From Acidovorax sp. CCYZU-2555 (GTDB lineage: Bacteria; Pseudomonadota; Gammaproteobacteria; Burkholderiales; Burkholderiaceae_C), in assembly GCF_018413525.1 (NCBI RefSeq), contig NZ_JAHCDD010000009.1, positions 1 through 64,000 on the forward strand: a stretch of DNA of 64,000 bases, written 5' to 3'. The first letter of the stretch is position 1. Each line of letters starts with the position of its first letter. This document shows positions 9,830-19,696 of this stretch, one piece after another. The notes under the pieces were generated by a model. That model was not told the DNA's origin. It worked only from the letters and a program-made list of their open reading frames with translations, and made no database searches. Made by a program: the position numbers and the translations under genes.

Positions 9830-10501
9830 ATGGCGCAGGTATTGGTGATAGGCGCGTCGCGCGGCATTGGCCGTGAGCTGGCGCAACAGTACATTGACAA
9901 CGGCGACCGCGTGATCGCGACGGTGCGCCGCGCCGAGGACCGCGACGCGCTGCTGGCGCGGGGCGCGGCGGCCGTGCATCTGATCGACGTGGCCCAGCCG
10001 CAGTCGGTCAGCGGCCTGGCCTGGCTGCTCGACGGCGAGAAATTCGACCATGCGTGGTATGTGGCCGGCGTGCTCGACCATCTGCACTCGACCAACCCGC
10101 CCACGCAGCAGGAGTTCGATCGCGTGATGCACACCAATCTGCTGGGGGCGATGCAGGCCTTGCCCCAGGTCGCGCCCATGGTGCAGGCGGCGGGCGGCAA
10201 GTTCGCCTTCATCTCGAGCAGCATGGCCCAGATCGGCCATGTGGACGACGACCATTCCTGGCTTTACCGCTGCAGCAAGGCCGCGCTCAACATGGCGGTG
10301 GCGACGGCCCAGCATGGCTGGCCCGGCGTGCTGCTGCTGACCATGGACCCGGGCTGGGTGCGCACCGAGATGGGCGGCAGCGTGGCGCCGCTGTCGGTCG
10401 AGGAAAGCGTGCAGGGCATGCGCGCGACGCTCGCGGGCGCGCAGGCCGCGGATGCGGGCAAGCTGCTGCACCACGACGGCCGCCGCGCAGACAGCTGGTG
10501 A
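9830..10501 (+). CDS. Short-chain dehydrogenase/reductase
   Basis: 223 residues. The N-terminal NAD(P) motif is GASRGIGRE, the catalytic serine region is FISSSMAQIG, and YRCSKAALN supplies the YxxxK pair. The chosen ATG has a strong GGAGGCGC ribosome site; the longer open frame overlaps earlier genes and is not credible. The protein resembles the small C-factor/YciK-like SDRs without a clear substrate. It follows the flavoprotein by 26 nt. Confidence 0.88.
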   Translation: MAQVLVIGASRGIGRELAQQYIDNGDRVIATVRRAEDRDALLARGAAAVHLIDVAQPQSVSGLAWLLDGEKFDHAWYVAGVLDHLHSTNPPTQQEFDRVMHTNLLGAMQALPQVAPMVQAAGGKFAFISSSMAQIGHVDDDHSWLYRCSKAALNMAVATAQHGWPGVLLLTMDPGWVRTEMGGSVAPLSVEESVQGMRATLAGAQAADAGKLLHHDGRRADSW

Positions 10502-10601
10502 TCGCGGCACAAACGACCCTTGAGGCGTCGTTGCCGCGCCTTGCCGTGCTATTCGCACTGTCTGCGGCCCGGCGCCTAGCCGGCCGCGCCTAGCCTCAAC
10601 C

Positions 10602-10618
10602 GCAAATCTGCGATTTGC
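10602..10618. promoter_or_regulatory. Palindrome upstream of acyl-CoA dehydrogenase
   Basis: GCAAATC-TGC-GATTTGC, perfect 7-bp arms, 62 nt before the acyl-CoA dehydrogenase start in a 178-nt gap. It could be an operator or a short hairpin. No known regulator is assigned. Confidence 0.4.
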
Positions 10619-10679
10619 TGGGTCGTGTGTGCCGCGCTGAACGGACCCCACATAAATATCAATAACGGAGACAAACAAC

Positions 10680-11810
10680 ATGCTGCTGACCCCCGACCAG
10701 GAAATGATTCGCGACGCGGTGCGCGATTTTGCGCAGCGCGAAATCTGGCCGCATGCGGCGCGCTGGGACAAGGAACACCACTTTCCCAAGGACGTGCACC
10801 AGGGCCTGGCGGCGCTGGGCGCGTACGGCATCTGCGTGCCAGAAGCCTATGGCGGCGCGGGCCTCGACACGCTGAGCCTGGCGCTGGTGCTGGAAGAAAT
10901 CGCCGCGGGCGACGGCGGCACGAGCACCGCGATCAGCGTGACCAACTGCCCGGTGAACGCGATCCTGATGCGCTACGGCAACGAGGCGCAGAAGAAGCAG
11001 TGGCTGGTGCCGCTGGCGCGCGGCGAGATGCTGGGCGCGTTCTGCCTGACCGAGCCGCATGCGGGCTCGGACGCCTCGTCGCTGCGCACCACGGCGCGCA
11101 AGGACGGCGGCGACTATGTGATCGACGGCGACAAGCAGTTCATCACCAGCGGCCAGAACGGCCAGGTGGCGATCGTCATTGCGGTCACCGACAAGGCCGC
11201 GGGCAAGAAAGGCATGAGCGCGTTTCTCGTTCCGACCAGCGCGCCCGGCTATGTGGTCGCGCGCCTCGAAGACAAGCTGGGCCAGCACAGCAGCGACACC
11301 GCGCAGATCCGCTTTGAAGGTTGCCGCATTCCGGCAGAGAACCGGCTGGGCGAAGAAGGCGAAGGCTACAAGATCGCGCTGTCGGCGCTCGAAGGCGGGC
11401 GCATAGGCATTGCGGCGCAAAGCCTGGGCATGGCGCGCAGCGCGTTCGAGGTGGCGGTGCAATATGCCAAGGAGCGCGAAAGCTTCGGTCAGGCGATCAT
11501 TCAGCACCAGGCCGTGGGCTTTCGGCTGGCCGAATGCGCGACCCAGCTCGAAGCCGCGCGCCAGCTGATCTGGCATGCGGCCAGCCTGCGCGACGCGGGC
11601 CGGCCCTGCCTGCAGGAGGCCGCGATGGCCAAGCTGTTCGCCAGCGAAATGGCCGAACGCGTGTGCAGCGCGGCGATACAGACGCTGGGCGGCTATGGTG
11701 TGGTCAGCGATTTTCCGCTCGAGCGCATCTACCGCGACGTGCGCGTGTGCCAGATCTATGAAGGCACGAGCGACGTGCAGAAGATCATCATCCAGCGCGC
11801 GCTGGCCTGA
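10680..11810 (+). CDS. Acyl-CoA dehydrogenase
   Basis: 376 residues, FAD-dependent, electrons to ETF. Motifs: [12 protein letters not shown] and the C-terminal [19 protein letters not shown]. The catalytic glutamate is E361 in YEGTSDVQK, the short/medium-chain position, unlike the isovaleryl-CoA dehydrogenase above. A GGAGACAAAC ribosome site precedes the start. Its place in the liu region suggests a branched- or short-chain substrate (isobutyryl-, 2-methylbutyryl- or butyryl-CoA), but specificity cannot be read. Confidence 0.9.
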   Translation: MLLTPDQEMIRDAVRDFAQREIWPHAARWDKEHHFPKDVHQGLAALGAYGICVPEAYGGAGLDTLSLALVLEEIAAGDGGTSTAISVTNCPVNAILMRYGNEAQKKQWLVPLARGEMLGAFCLTEPHAGSDASSLRTTARKDGGDYVIDGDKQFITSGQNGQVAIVIAVTDKAAGKKGMSAFLVPTSAPGYVVARLEDKLGQHSSDTAQIRFEGCRIPAENRLGEEGEGYKIALSALEGGRIGIAAQSLGMARSAFEVAVQYAKERESFGQAIIQHQAVGFRLAECATQLEAARQLIWHAASLRDAGRPCLQEAAMAKLFASEMAERVCSAAIQTLGGYGVVSDFPLERIYRDVRVCQIYEGTSDVQKIIIQRALA

Positions 11811-11811
11811 A

Positions 11812-12285
11812 TCAGGGGCTCTTGCGACGCAGGACGATGGTGATGTGGCCGTCGGTTTCCAGCGTCGCGCGCTCGACTTCGTGCAGGTGCAGGCAGCCGC
11901 CGGCGCGCAGCGCGGCGTCGAGGTCTTCGCGCGTGATCAGCTCCTGGTGCATCAGCGGCGCGTTGACCTGCCCCTGGTCGACCAGCACCTGGGCCTTGCC
12001 GTCGATCAGGCGCGACAGGCGCGGGAAGTAGTAGCCCAGCCGCGACAGCAGCATGTGGCACACCAGCAGCGTGGTCGCCAGGATCAGCCCGCCGAGCAGC
12101 GAGTTGTCGCCGGCGTTCATCGCGTTCTGCACGGCGTTCGACAGGATCAGCAGCAGGATCAGGTCGAACGGCGCGTACTGCGCGGTCTGGCGCTTGCCGG
12201 TCAGGCGCATGAAGACCAGCAGGAACAGATAGACGACGATTCCCCGGAAAATGAACTCCCACCACGGTACCGATAGCTCCAGCAT
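11812..12285 (-). CDS. YetF/DUF421 membrane protein
   Basis: 157 residues. Two or three N-terminal membrane helices (FRGIVVYLFLLVFMRLTG; FDLILLLILSNAVQNAM; LLGGLILATTLLVCHMLL) are followed by a small cytoplasmic domain with the family block LIDGKAQVLVDQGQVN. The start at 12285 is chosen because AAGGAG lies 9 nt upstream; a start at 12309 would place that site inside the gene. It is transcribed against the liu run and its stop abuts the dehydrogenase stop. The function of the family is not well known. Confidence 0.85.
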   Translation of the reverse strand: MLELSVPWWEFIFRGIVVYLFLLVFMRLTGKRQTAQYAPFDLILLLILSNAVQNAMNAGDNSLLGGLILATTLLVCHMLLSRLGYYFPRLSRLIDGKAQVLVDQGQVNAPLMHQELITREDLDAALRAGGCLHLHEVERATLETDGHITIVLRRKSP

Positions 12286-12443
12286 GTTGTCGCACTCCTT
12301 GGGTTGCATGGGCCACTGTGCCGGTCGGTGCGCGGCTTGTCCAGACCGCCATGCTGCAAGGGTGCTGTGGTCAGAGGCAAAATGGCGACTGGCACCGCCA
12401 GCGCCTGCAGGGCCGGCACCTGCTTCTTGAAGGAATTTTCACC

Positions 12444-13163
12444 ATGCACCACCCGCTGTCTCCTCCCTCTTGCGTGACGCGTCGCCAGTGCCACGCCGCC
12501 CTGGGCGCGCTGCTGCTGGGCGCCTGGCAGCAGGCCCAGGCGCTGTCGCTGGCCCAGCTGTCGTCGGCCGATGCCAGCAGCGGCATCAAGCTGGCGCTGA
12601 GCAAAGGAGCCGAAGCCGCGGTGGCGCTGCTCGGGCGGCGCGATGGTTTTCTGAACAACCCGCAAGTGCGCATTCCGCTGCCCGGATATCTCGACGATGC
12701 GGCCAAGCTGATGAAGCGCTTCGGCCAGGGCAAGCGCATCACCGAACTCGAAACCTCGATCAATCGCGCGGCCGAGGCTGCCGTGCCCATGGGCAAGGAC
12801 TTGTTGGTCAACGCCGTGCAGACCATGAGCGTCACCGACGCGAAGAAGATCCTGACCGGCGGCGACAACTCGGTGACCGCGTTCTTCGCCGAGAAGACGC
12901 GCGCGCCGCTGAACACGCGCTTTCTGCCCGTGGTCAAGCAGGCGACCGACCAGGTGGGCCTGGCGCAGCAGTACAACCAGTTCGCGGGCAAGGCCGCGGG
13001 CCTGGGCCTGATCAGCGCCCAGGATGCCGATCTGTCGCAGTACGTGACGGGCAAGACGCTCGACGGGCTGTTTCTGATGATTGGCGAGGAAGAGCGCAAG
13101 ATCCGCAAGGACCCCGTGGGCACGGGCAGCGCGCTGCTGCAAAAAGTGTTCGGGGCACGCTGA
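12444..13163 (+). CDS. DUF4197 exported protein
   Basis: 239 residues with a signal peptide ([21 protein letters not shown], cleavage probably after residue ~33) and the DUF4197 domain through the rest ([20 protein letters not shown]..., [14 protein letters not shown]..., [10 protein letters not shown]...). The start at 12444 follows a GAAGGAAT ribosome site. Periplasmic, function unknown. The TGATG overlap couples it to the YchJ-like gene. It is divergent from the YetF gene across 158 nt that should hold both promoters. Confidence 0.85.
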   Translation: MHHPLSPPSCVTRRQCHAALGALLLGAWQQAQALSLAQLSSADASSGIKLALSKGAEAAVALLGRRDGFLNNPQVRIPLPGYLDDAAKLMKRFGQGKRITELETSINRAAEAAVPMGKDLLVNAVQTMSVTDAKKILTGGDNSVTAFFAEKTRAPLNTRFLPVVKQATDQVGLAQQYNQFAGKAAGLGLISAQDADLSQYVTGKTLDGLFLMIGEEERKIRKDPVGTGSALLQKVFGAR

Positions 13164-13573
13164 TGGGCCAGGCGACGACACAGGCCTGCCCTTGCGGGCG
13201 GGTCGATGGCAAGGCGCGGCCGCTGTCCTATGCCGACTGCTGCGAACGTTTCGTCGCGCATTTCGACACCCGGCCCGCGCCCGATGCCGAGCATCTGATG
13301 CGCTCGCGCTACAGCGCGTTCGTGCGGGCTGACGCGGCTTATCTGCAGGCCACCTGGCATGCGAGCCAGCGGCCGGCGACACTGGATTTCGATGCCGCCA
13401 CGCGCTGGCTGGGGCTCAGCGTCAAGGACTTCCAGGTGACGGGCGACGACCGGGCGGAAGTCGAGTTTGTCGCGCGCTACCGGATTGCGGGGCGCGCGGT
13501 GCGGCTGCATGAGCGCAGCCGGTTTGTGCGCGAGCAGGGGCGCTGGTTCTATGTCGACGGCGACCAGTTCTGA
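13163..13573 (+). CDS. YchJ-family SEC-C metal-binding protein
   Basis: 136 residues. The N-terminal zinc motif is ACPCG...YADCC, followed by the YchJ core [18 protein letters not shown] and YLQATWH, and the C-terminal GRWFYVDGD. The length is close to the family norm. Translation is probably coupled to the previous gene by TGATG. The family is small and cytoplasmic with no firmly known role. Confidence 0.88.
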   Translation: MGQATTQACPCGRVDGKARPLSYADCCERFVAHFDTRPAPDAEHLMRSRYSAFVRADAAYLQATWHASQRPATLDFDAATRWLGLSVKDFQVTGDDRAEVEFVARYRIAGRAVRLHERSRFVREQGRWFYVDGDQF

Positions 13574-13631
13574 GGGCGTTTGCCTTTTCCTTTCTTGAAT
13601 CACCCAGGCCGGCGCAATGCCGGCGCAAGCC

Positions 13632-14297
13632 ATGCAATTTGAAGCGATCCTGTTTGACTGCGACGGCGTGCTCGTCGACAGCGAAACCATTACCAATACG
13701 GTGCTGTGCACCATGCTCAACGAATCGGGCTGGCCGATTTCGGCCGAGGAATGCATGCGCGTCTTCATCGGCCGCACGGTGCGCAGCGAGACCGCGCGCA
13801 TCGAGGCGCATACCGGCAAGCCGCTGACCGACGAATGGATGGCGGCTTTCTATGAACGCCGCAACGACCAACTGCGCGCGCAGCTGGTGGCGATCGACGG
13901 TGCGCTGGCTTCGGTGCAGGCCGTGCATGAACAGCTGCAGGGCCGCATTGCCGTGGCTTCGGGCGCGGACCGCTTCAAGGTCGAAATGCAGCTGACCCAG
14001 GTGGGCATGGCGCCGTACTTCACGGGCCGGGTGTTCAGCGGCCACGAGACGCCGCGCTCCAAGCCGTTTCCCGATGTCTACCTGGCCGCTGCGGCCGCGC
14101 TGGGCATCGCGCCAGAACGCTGTCTGGTGATCGAGGATTCGGTGCCGGGCATTCAGGCGGGGCTTGCGGCCGGGGCGACGGTCTGGGGCTACTGCCCCGA
14201 TCCCGTGCTGTTCGCGACGCCGCAGATGCTGCAGGACGCGGGCGTGGCGCGCATCATGCGCTCGATGAGCGAACTCCCGGCATTGCTCGCGGGCTGA
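13632..14297 (+). CDS. HAD-superfamily phosphatase (beta-phosphoglucomutase-like)
   Basis: 221 residues. Motif I is FDCDGVLVDSE; motif III lies in PRSKPFPDVYL; motif IV is CLVIEDSVPGIQAG. The cap domain lies between about residues 18 and 90. Such proteins act on small sugar phosphates or related metabolites in the cytoplasm. The start is ambiguous: ATG at 13617 or 13632, neither with a strong ribosome site; the later one matches the family N-terminus. Confidence 0.9.
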   Translation: MQFEAILFDCDGVLVDSETITNTVLCTMLNESGWPISAEECMRVFIGRTVRSETARIEAHTGKPLTDEWMAAFYERRNDQLRAQLVAIDGALASVQAVHEQLQGRIAVASGADRFKVEMQLTQVGMAPYFTGRVFSGHETPRSKPFPDVYLAAAAALGIAPERCLVIEDSVPGIQAGLAAGATVWGYCPDPVLFATPQMLQDAGVARIMRSMSELPALLAG

Positions 14298-14306
14298 CGC
14301 GCGCCG

Positions 14307-14993
14307 TCAGGGCCGCAGCAGCGGCGACGGCGTGGTCGGCACGCCTTGCGCCAGCGCCGCGCCATGCTCGGCGGCGAGCGCGCGCGCAAAGGCCGGCCTG
14401 GCCTGCAGGCGTTGCCAATAGGCCTGTGTCGCCGGCCCCCATTGGGCGGACAGGCCCAGGTGTACGGCCAGCATCAGCGCATAGCCCACGGCCACGTCGG
14501 CGGCCGTGAAGCGCGTGGCGCAAAGCCATTCCTGTTGTTCAACGGTCGCTTCGACCGCGCGCAGGCGCGCGAGAAACCAGCGCGCATAGTCCTGGGCGAC
14601 CTGGGGCTGCAGCCGCTCGGCCGGCTCGAAGTGGGTGTAGCGCAGCACCAGCGTCTGCGGAAACGTCAGCGTCGCGTCGCTCATGTGCAGCCAGTTGAGA
14701 TAGGCGCCGAAGTCGCTTTCGTGCGCGCCCACCGACAGCCCGGCTTGCGGATGCCGCGCGGCCAGGTATTCGCAGATGGCCGCCGACTCGGTGAGCCGCG
14801 CCGCGCCATGGCGCAGCAGCGGCACCGTGCCCAGCGGGTTGAGCGCGAGATAGTCGCGCGCCAGCGCGCGCGGCGGAAATGGCAGCATCAGCAATTCGTA
14901 GGGCTGCTGCAGCTCTTCAAGAATCCACAGCGCGCGAAACGAGCGCGCGCTCACGCAGTGGTGCAGCTGGTAGGGGGCGGGGGTGTCGGGCAT
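14307..14993 (-). CDS. Glutathione S-transferase family protein
   Basis: 228 residues. The N-terminal thioredoxin-like domain carries VSARSFRALWILEEL, the cis-proline region LNPLGTVPLL and the glutathione-contact block ESAAICEYL. A helical C-terminal domain follows (FTAADVAVGYAL). The start at 14993 gives the usual GST beginning; the open frame continues 115 residues upstream into the AraC region and is rejected. Role in detoxification or a metabolic thiol reaction is inferred from the family. Confidence 0.9.
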   Translation of the reverse strand: MPDTPAPYQLHHCVSARSFRALWILEELQQPYELLMLPFPPRALARDYLALNPLGTVPLLRHGAARLTESAAICEYLAARHPQAGLSVGAHESDFGAYLNWLHMSDATLTFPQTLVLRYTHFEPAERLQPQVAQDYARWFLARLRAVEATVEQQEWLCATRFTAADVAVGYALMLAVHLGLSAQWGPATQAYWQRLQARPAFARALAAEHGAALAQGVPTTPSPLLRP

Positions 14994-15058
14994 GGGCCAG
15001 TCTAGGCAGGGCCCGGTTGCGCCGTCCGCCGTTATAGGTGCGGATCGCGCCAGTTTTC

Positions 15059-16141
15059 TCAGTCGGGCAAGGCGTTGCTGCGCCGCCGGTACTGCGCCGG
15101 CGTGTCGCCCGTCCATTGGCGGAAGGCGCGCATGAAGCTTTTCTCGCTGACGAAGCCGCAGGCCAGCGCGACGCGCTTGATGGGCTGGCTGGTGCGGTGC
15201 AGCAGGGCCAGCGCGCGCGCGCGCCGCACCGTGTCCTTGAGGGCTTGCAGCGACGTGCCTTCTTCCTTGAGCTGGCGGTGCAGGCTGCGCGCCGACAGGT
15301 GGAGGAGCTCGGCCAGCGTCGCGGCGGTGTGCAGGCATTGGGCGTCGGCGATCAGCAGGCGGCGCACGCGCTGGGCCAGCAGGCGCTCGCGCCGGTAGGG
15401 GCGCACGGTGAGCGGCAGCGCGCGCTGCAGCATCTGCTGCAATGCGGCTTCGTCGCGCGCCAGCGGCAGCGCGAGGTGGCGGGCGTCGAAGCGCAGGCTC
15501 GCCTGGGCCGCGTCAAACACCACGCCCGCGGGCCCGGCGACGGGAAACAGCACGGGATAGACATCGGCATGCGCGGGCGGCGCGAAGGGAAACTGCGCCT
15601 GCAGCAGCGGCAGGCGCGCATCGATCATCCAGCTCGCAAGGCCGTGGATGTTGCGCAGCACCGAGACCAGACAGAACTCGCGCATCGCGCCCAGCGAGCG
15701 CTGTTCGGTGATCACCAGCTCGGCGGTCTCGCCCTGGGTCTGCAGGCTCAAGGCGATGTCGTCGGCCAGCAGCCCGTGGTGGCGGCACCAGCGCGCGAGC
15801 GCCAGGCCCAGCGAGCCGCTGCTGATCGAGGCGCGCGCCAGCATGCCGTAGCTGCCCCAGGGCAGGCGGCGGCCGAACCAGCCCAGGGCTTCGTCGTCGA
15901 GTTCGCGCATCGCGGCGTCCGACAGCGCTTCCATCTGCATCGCGGTGATGCGGGCGCTGTCATCGGCAACCGACTGTGGCGCAATTTGTGCCTTGTTCAG
16001 CGCGCCGTCGGCGGGCATTCCGCGGTCGGCATAGGCCTGCACGATCGCCTGTACAAACGCCATGGGCGTAAGGGCGGGGTGGCCGTCGGCGGCGTGCGCG
16101 GCCAGCGGCTGGGGAGGGCGGACGAGGGCCGGTGTGGACAT
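15059..16141 (-). CDS. AraC-family regulator with arabinose-binding-like N-terminal domain
   Basis: 360 residues. The N-terminal ~200 residues match the large effector/dimerisation domain typical of OruR/ArgR/VirF-like AraC proteins (MREFCLVSVLRNIHGLASW). The C-terminal double HTH is visible: LHLSARSLHRQLKEEGTSLQ and ACGFVSEKSFMRAFRQWTG with PAQYR at the end. It lies between GST and antiporter genes on the same strand, inside the liu region, so it may control catabolic genes nearby. No effector can be named. Confidence 0.9.
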   Translation of the reverse strand: MSTPALVRPPQPLAAHAADGHPALTPMAFVQAIVQAYADRGMPADGALNKAQIAPQSVADDSARITAMQMEALSDAAMRELDDEALGWFGRRLPWGSYGMLARASISSGSLGLALARWCRHHGLLADDIALSLQTQGETAELVITEQRSLGAMREFCLVSVLRNIHGLASWMIDARLPLLQAQFPFAPPAHADVYPVLFPVAGPAGVVFDAAQASLRFDARHLALPLARDEAALQQMLQRALPLTVRPYRRERLLAQRVRRLLIADAQCLHTAATLAELLHLSARSLHRQLKEEGTSLQALKDTVRRARALALLHRTSQPIKRVALACGFVSEKSFMRAFRQWTGDTPAQYRRRSNALPD

Positions 16142-16240
16142 GGTGCTGGCAATTATTGCAACCTTTGTGGCCTGAATGGCGCAGGGCAGACCCGTATGCT
16201 GACAGGCATGTCCTGCTCCAAGACCGCCGCCCCCCGCCGC

Positions 16241-17986
16241 TCAATGCGCGGCATGGCCCGCGGCCGTATGCTCGCCGGCCGGCGGCAGGCCGGCAGCGCG
16301 GCGCGCCACGGCCAGGCGTTTGCGCAGCGCGACTTCGGACAGGTCGAGTTCATTGACCAGGCTGCGCAGCGACTCGTCGTTGATGCGGTGCGCCTGGCGT
16401 TCGGCGTACAGCACTTCGCGTTCACGCTGCAGGCAGTGGATGCGCATGTCCATTTCCATCACGTAGCGCAGCTTGCGCTGCATCACCAGTTCGGGCGTTT
16501 CGCTTTGGGCCTCGACCGACGAGGCCGAAGTGCTGTCGTCATCGAGCAGGTTCAGCCGGTTGCGGTATTCCTGCGTCAGGTGGCCGACGACTTCCTGGCG
16601 CTGGGCCAGCCAGGCGGGGTCGCGCTGTTGCGCCTGTTCGTCGGTCAGCATCAGGCTGTTGAGCGCGGCCTGGCTCGCGGCGACGCGCGCCAGCCGTTCC
16701 TCGCGCACGGTTTCGGGCTCGGCGGCCGGCGGCATGTGGCGCAGTATCCAGGGCAGGGCGATGCTGGCCAGCACCAGCGTGAACAAGATGGTGCCCGTGG
16801 CCAGGAAGATCAGCAGATCGCGGCTGGGAAACGGCTGGCCGTTCTTCAGCAGCAGCGGCACGGACAGCGCCGCAGCCAGCGACACCGCGCCGCGGATTCC
16901 GGCGACCGTGGTGGCCAGCGTCAGCAGGCGCGATGGCTTCTCGGCCATCTTGCCCTGGCGGTGGGCCTGGTGCAGGCTGCGCTGCACGCCCAGCATCAGC
17001 CAGACCCAGCGCATCAGCAGCAGCGCCGTCGAAATCACGATCACGTAACCGACCAGAATCCACCAGTTTTCACCGGCCGCGAACAACGTGCTGCCGATGA
17101 TGGACGGCAGCTGCAGTCCCAGCAACAGGAAGATCGCGCCGTTGAACGCGGCTTCGACCATGGACCAGGTGGCCGTGCTCTGCATGCGTTCGGTGATGAA
17201 GTTGCCGCGGTCCAGGTCGGCGAAGTTGGTCGCGACGCCCGCGGCAACGGCCGCCAGAATGCCCGAGACACCGATTTTTTCACCGACGATATAGGCGGCG
17301 AACGGCAGCAGCAACAGCAGCAAGACCATCTGCGTCGCGGCGACATCGCCCAGGCGGCGCGTGATGGTGCTGCGCGCGTAGCTGAAGCCCCAGCCCAGGG
17401 CCGTGCCCACGCCCAGGCCGCCCACGGCCATCCAGGTGAAGTCCTTGGCGACTTCCCCCCAGGAGAAGTAGCCGGTCAGCGTCGCGGCGACCGCGAACTT
17501 GAGCGCCACCAGGCCCGAGGCGTCGTTGAGCAGCGATTCGCCTTCGAGCACATGCATGGTCTTTTCGGGCATGCCCAGATTGCGCGTGATGGCCGACACC
17601 GCCACCGCATCGGTGGGCGAGATCACCGCGGCCAGCGCGAAGGCCACTGTGAGCGGCATTGCGGGAATCATCCAGTGGATCAGATAGCCCAGACCGAGTA
17701 CCGTGAACAGTACCAGCACCAGCGCGAGTTTCAGGATCGGCTTGTAGAGCGCGAAGAACTCGCGCTTGGGAATGCGCGCGCCGTCGGAGAACAGCAGCGG
17801 TGGAATGAACAGCAGCAGAAACAGCTCGGGGTCGAAAGCGATGTGCAAGCCCTTCTGGGGCCAGGCAATCAGGGCGCCGAGCGCGATTTGGATCAGGGGC
17901 AGGGGAATGGCGCGGACATATCTGGCAGCGATGCCGGTCAAGGCTCCGAGCATCAGTACCAACAAGACGGTTTCAACGGTGTGCAT
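16241..17986 (-). CDS. CPA1-family Na+/H+ antiporter
   Basis: 581 residues: about 12 membrane helices in residues 1-420, then a ~160-residue charged cytoplasmic tail. Ion-path motifs are FIPPLLFSDGARIP, SPTDAVAVSAI and LLNDASGLV, the last two holding the conserved aspartates. The start at 17986 is chosen because GAGGAC precedes it and the protein then begins with the first helix. It exchanges Na+ (or K+) for H+ across the inner membrane. It is divergent from methylcrotonyl-CoA carboxylase beta. Confidence 0.92.
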   Translation of the reverse strand: MHTVETVLLVLMLGALTGIAARYVRAIPLPLIQIALGALIAWPQKGLHIAFDPELFLLLFIPPLLFSDGARIPKREFFALYKPILKLALVLVLFTVLGLGYLIHWMIPAMPLTVAFALAAVISPTDAVAVSAITRNLGMPEKTMHVLEGESLLNDASGLVALKFAVAATLTGYFSWGEVAKDFTWMAVGGLGVGTALGWGFSYARSTITRRLGDVAATQMVLLLLLLPFAAYIVGEKIGVSGILAAVAAGVATNFADLDRGNFITERMQSTATWSMVEAAFNGAIFLLLGLQLPSIIGSTLFAAGENWWILVGYVIVISTALLLMRWVWLMLGVQRSLHQAHRQGKMAEKPSRLLTLATTVAGIRGAVSLAAALSVPLLLKNGQPFPSRDLLIFLATGTILFTLVLASIALPWILRHMPPAAEPETVREERLARVAASQAALNSLMLTDEQAQQRDPAWLAQRQEVVGHLTQEYRNRLNLLDDDSTSASSVEAQSETPELVMQRKLRYVMEMDMRIHCLQREREVLYAERQAHRINDESLRSLVNELDLSEVALRKRLAVARRAAGLPPAGEHTAAGHAAH

Positions 17987-18078
17987 CCGGGCATTGTCCT
18001 CAGCGGCAAACCCCGCAGACCGCTGAATGGAAATAAAAACCACGTTTGCCGCTAGGGCAAATGCTACAGAGGCAAGAA

Positions 18079-19686
18079 ATGGGCATTCTCGAATCTCGAC
18101 TCAACTCCCGCTCGGCGGATTTCCTGGCCAATGCGGCCGCGATGCAGAGCGTGGTGCAAGACCTGCGCCGCCAGGTCGACAAGGTGTTCGCGGGCGGCGG
18201 CGAAGCCGCGCGCGCCAAGCATCTGGCACGCGGCAAGCTGCTGCCGCGCGACCGCGTGCAGCAGCTGCTGGACCCGGGAACGCCGTTTCTCGAACTCGCG
18301 CCGCTGGCCGCGCTCAACATGTACGACAACGCCGCGCCGGGCGCGGGCCTGATCGCGGGCATTGGCCGGGTCAGCGGCATCGATTGCATGATCGTCTGCA
18401 ATGACGCCACGGTGAAGGGCGGCACCTACTACCCGATCACCGTGAAGAAGCATCTGCGCGCGCAGGAGATCGCCGCGCAGAACCGCCTGCCCTGCATCTA
18501 TCTCGTCGACTCGGGCGGTGCCAACCTGCCCAACCAGGACGATGTGTTTCCCGACCGCGACCATTTCGGCCGCATCTTCTTCAACCAGGCCAATCTCAGC
18601 GCCCAGGGCATCGCACAGATCGCCGTGGTCATGGGCTCGTGCACGGCCGGCGGCGCCTACGTGCCCGCGATGAGCGACGAGTCCATCATCGTCAAGGACC
18701 AGGGCACGATCTTCCTGGGCGGCCCGCCGCTGGTCAAGGCGGCGACGGGCGAAGTCGTCAGCGCCGAAGACCTGGGCGGCGGCGACGTGCACACGCGGCT
18801 GTCGGGCGTGGCCGATCACCTGGCGCAAAACGATCTGCACGCGCTGGCGCTGGCGCGCACCGCGGTCTCGCACCTGAACCGTAGCAAGCCGGCCGACGCC
18901 GCCGATGCCGTGCCCGTGGCGCCGCGCTTTGCCACGGAGGAACTCTACGGCGTGATTCCCGTCGACACGCGCAAGCCGTTCGACGTGCGCGAAATCATCG
19001 CCCGCGTCGTTGACGACAGCCAGTTCGACGAATTCAAGGCGCGTTTCGGCAGCACGCTGGTCTGCGGCTTCGCGCGCATCGAAGGCATGCAGGTGGGCAT
19101 CATCGCCAACAACGGCATCCTGTTCAGCGAGTCGGCCGTCAAGGGTGCGCACTTCATCGAGCTGTGCTGTCAGCGCAAGATTCCGCTGGTGTTCCTGCAG
19201 AACATCACGGGCTTCATGGTCGGGCGCAAGTACGAGAACGAAGGCATTGCGCGCCACGGTGCCAAGCTGGTCACGGCCGTGGCCACGGCCGCCGTGCCCA
19301 AGTTCACGATCATCATCGGCGGCAGCTTCGGCGCCGGCAACTACGGCATGTGCGGGCGCGCGTTCTCGCCGCGCTTCCTCTGGATGTGGCCCAACGCGCG
19401 CATCTCCGTGATGGGCGGCGAGCAGGCCGCGAGTGTGCTGGCCACGGTCAAGCGCGACGGCATCGAAGGCCGCGGCGGCCAGTGGAGCGCCGACGAGGAG
19501 GAAGCGTTCAAGGCGCCCATCCGCCAGCAGTACGAAGACCAGGGCCACCCCTACTACGCGACCGCGCGGCTGTGGGACGACGGCGTGATCGATCCCGCCG
19601 ACACGCGCCGCGTGCTGGCGCTGGGCCTTTCGGCCGCGCGCAACGCCCCCATCGAAGACACACGCTTTGGCGTGTTCCGCATGTAA
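18079..19686 (+). CDS. liuB: Methylcrotonyl-CoA carboxylase, carboxyltransferase (beta) subunit
   Basis: 535 residues, the usual length. It transfers CO2 from carboxybiotin to 3-methylcrotonyl-CoA. Crotonase-fold halves: the N-terminal part has [19 protein letters not shown] and [15 protein letters not shown]; the C-terminal part has [33 protein letters not shown] and [13 protein letters not shown]. The start at 18079 has an AGAGGC ribosome site; an upstream ATG at 18046 lacks one. It is the first gene of the second liu run and works with the biotin-carrying alpha subunit downstream. Confidence 0.95.
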   Translation: MGILESRLNSRSADFLANAAAMQSVVQDLRRQVDKVFAGGGEAARAKHLARGKLLPRDRVQQLLDPGTPFLELAPLAALNMYDNAAPGAGLIAGIGRVSGIDCMIVCNDATVKGGTYYPITVKKHLRAQEIAAQNRLPCIYLVDSGGANLPNQDDVFPDRDHFGRIFFNQANLSAQGIAQIAVVMGSCTAGGAYVPAMSDESIIVKDQGTIFLGGPPLVKAATGEVVSAEDLGGGDVHTRLSGVADHLAQNDLHALALARTAVSHLNRSKPADAADAVPVAPRFATEELYGVIPVDTRKPFDVREIIARVVDDSQFDEFKARFGSTLVCGFARIEGMQVGIIANNGILFSESAVKGAHFIELCCQRKIPLVFLQNITGFMVGRKYENEGIARHGAKLVTAVATAAVPKFTIIIGGSFGAGNYGMCGRAFSPRFLWMWPNARISVMGGEQAASVLATVKRDGIEGRGGQWSADEEEAFKAPIRQQYEDQGHPYYATARLWDDGVIDPADTRRVLALGLSAARNAPIEDTRFGVFRM

Positions 19687-19696
19687 AGGAGTCCGC

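Noticed and set aside
15038-18055. A 1005-codon open frame on the plus strand
   Set aside because: Antisense to the AraC and antiporter genes; His/Gln/Arg-rich composition typical of a shadow frame.
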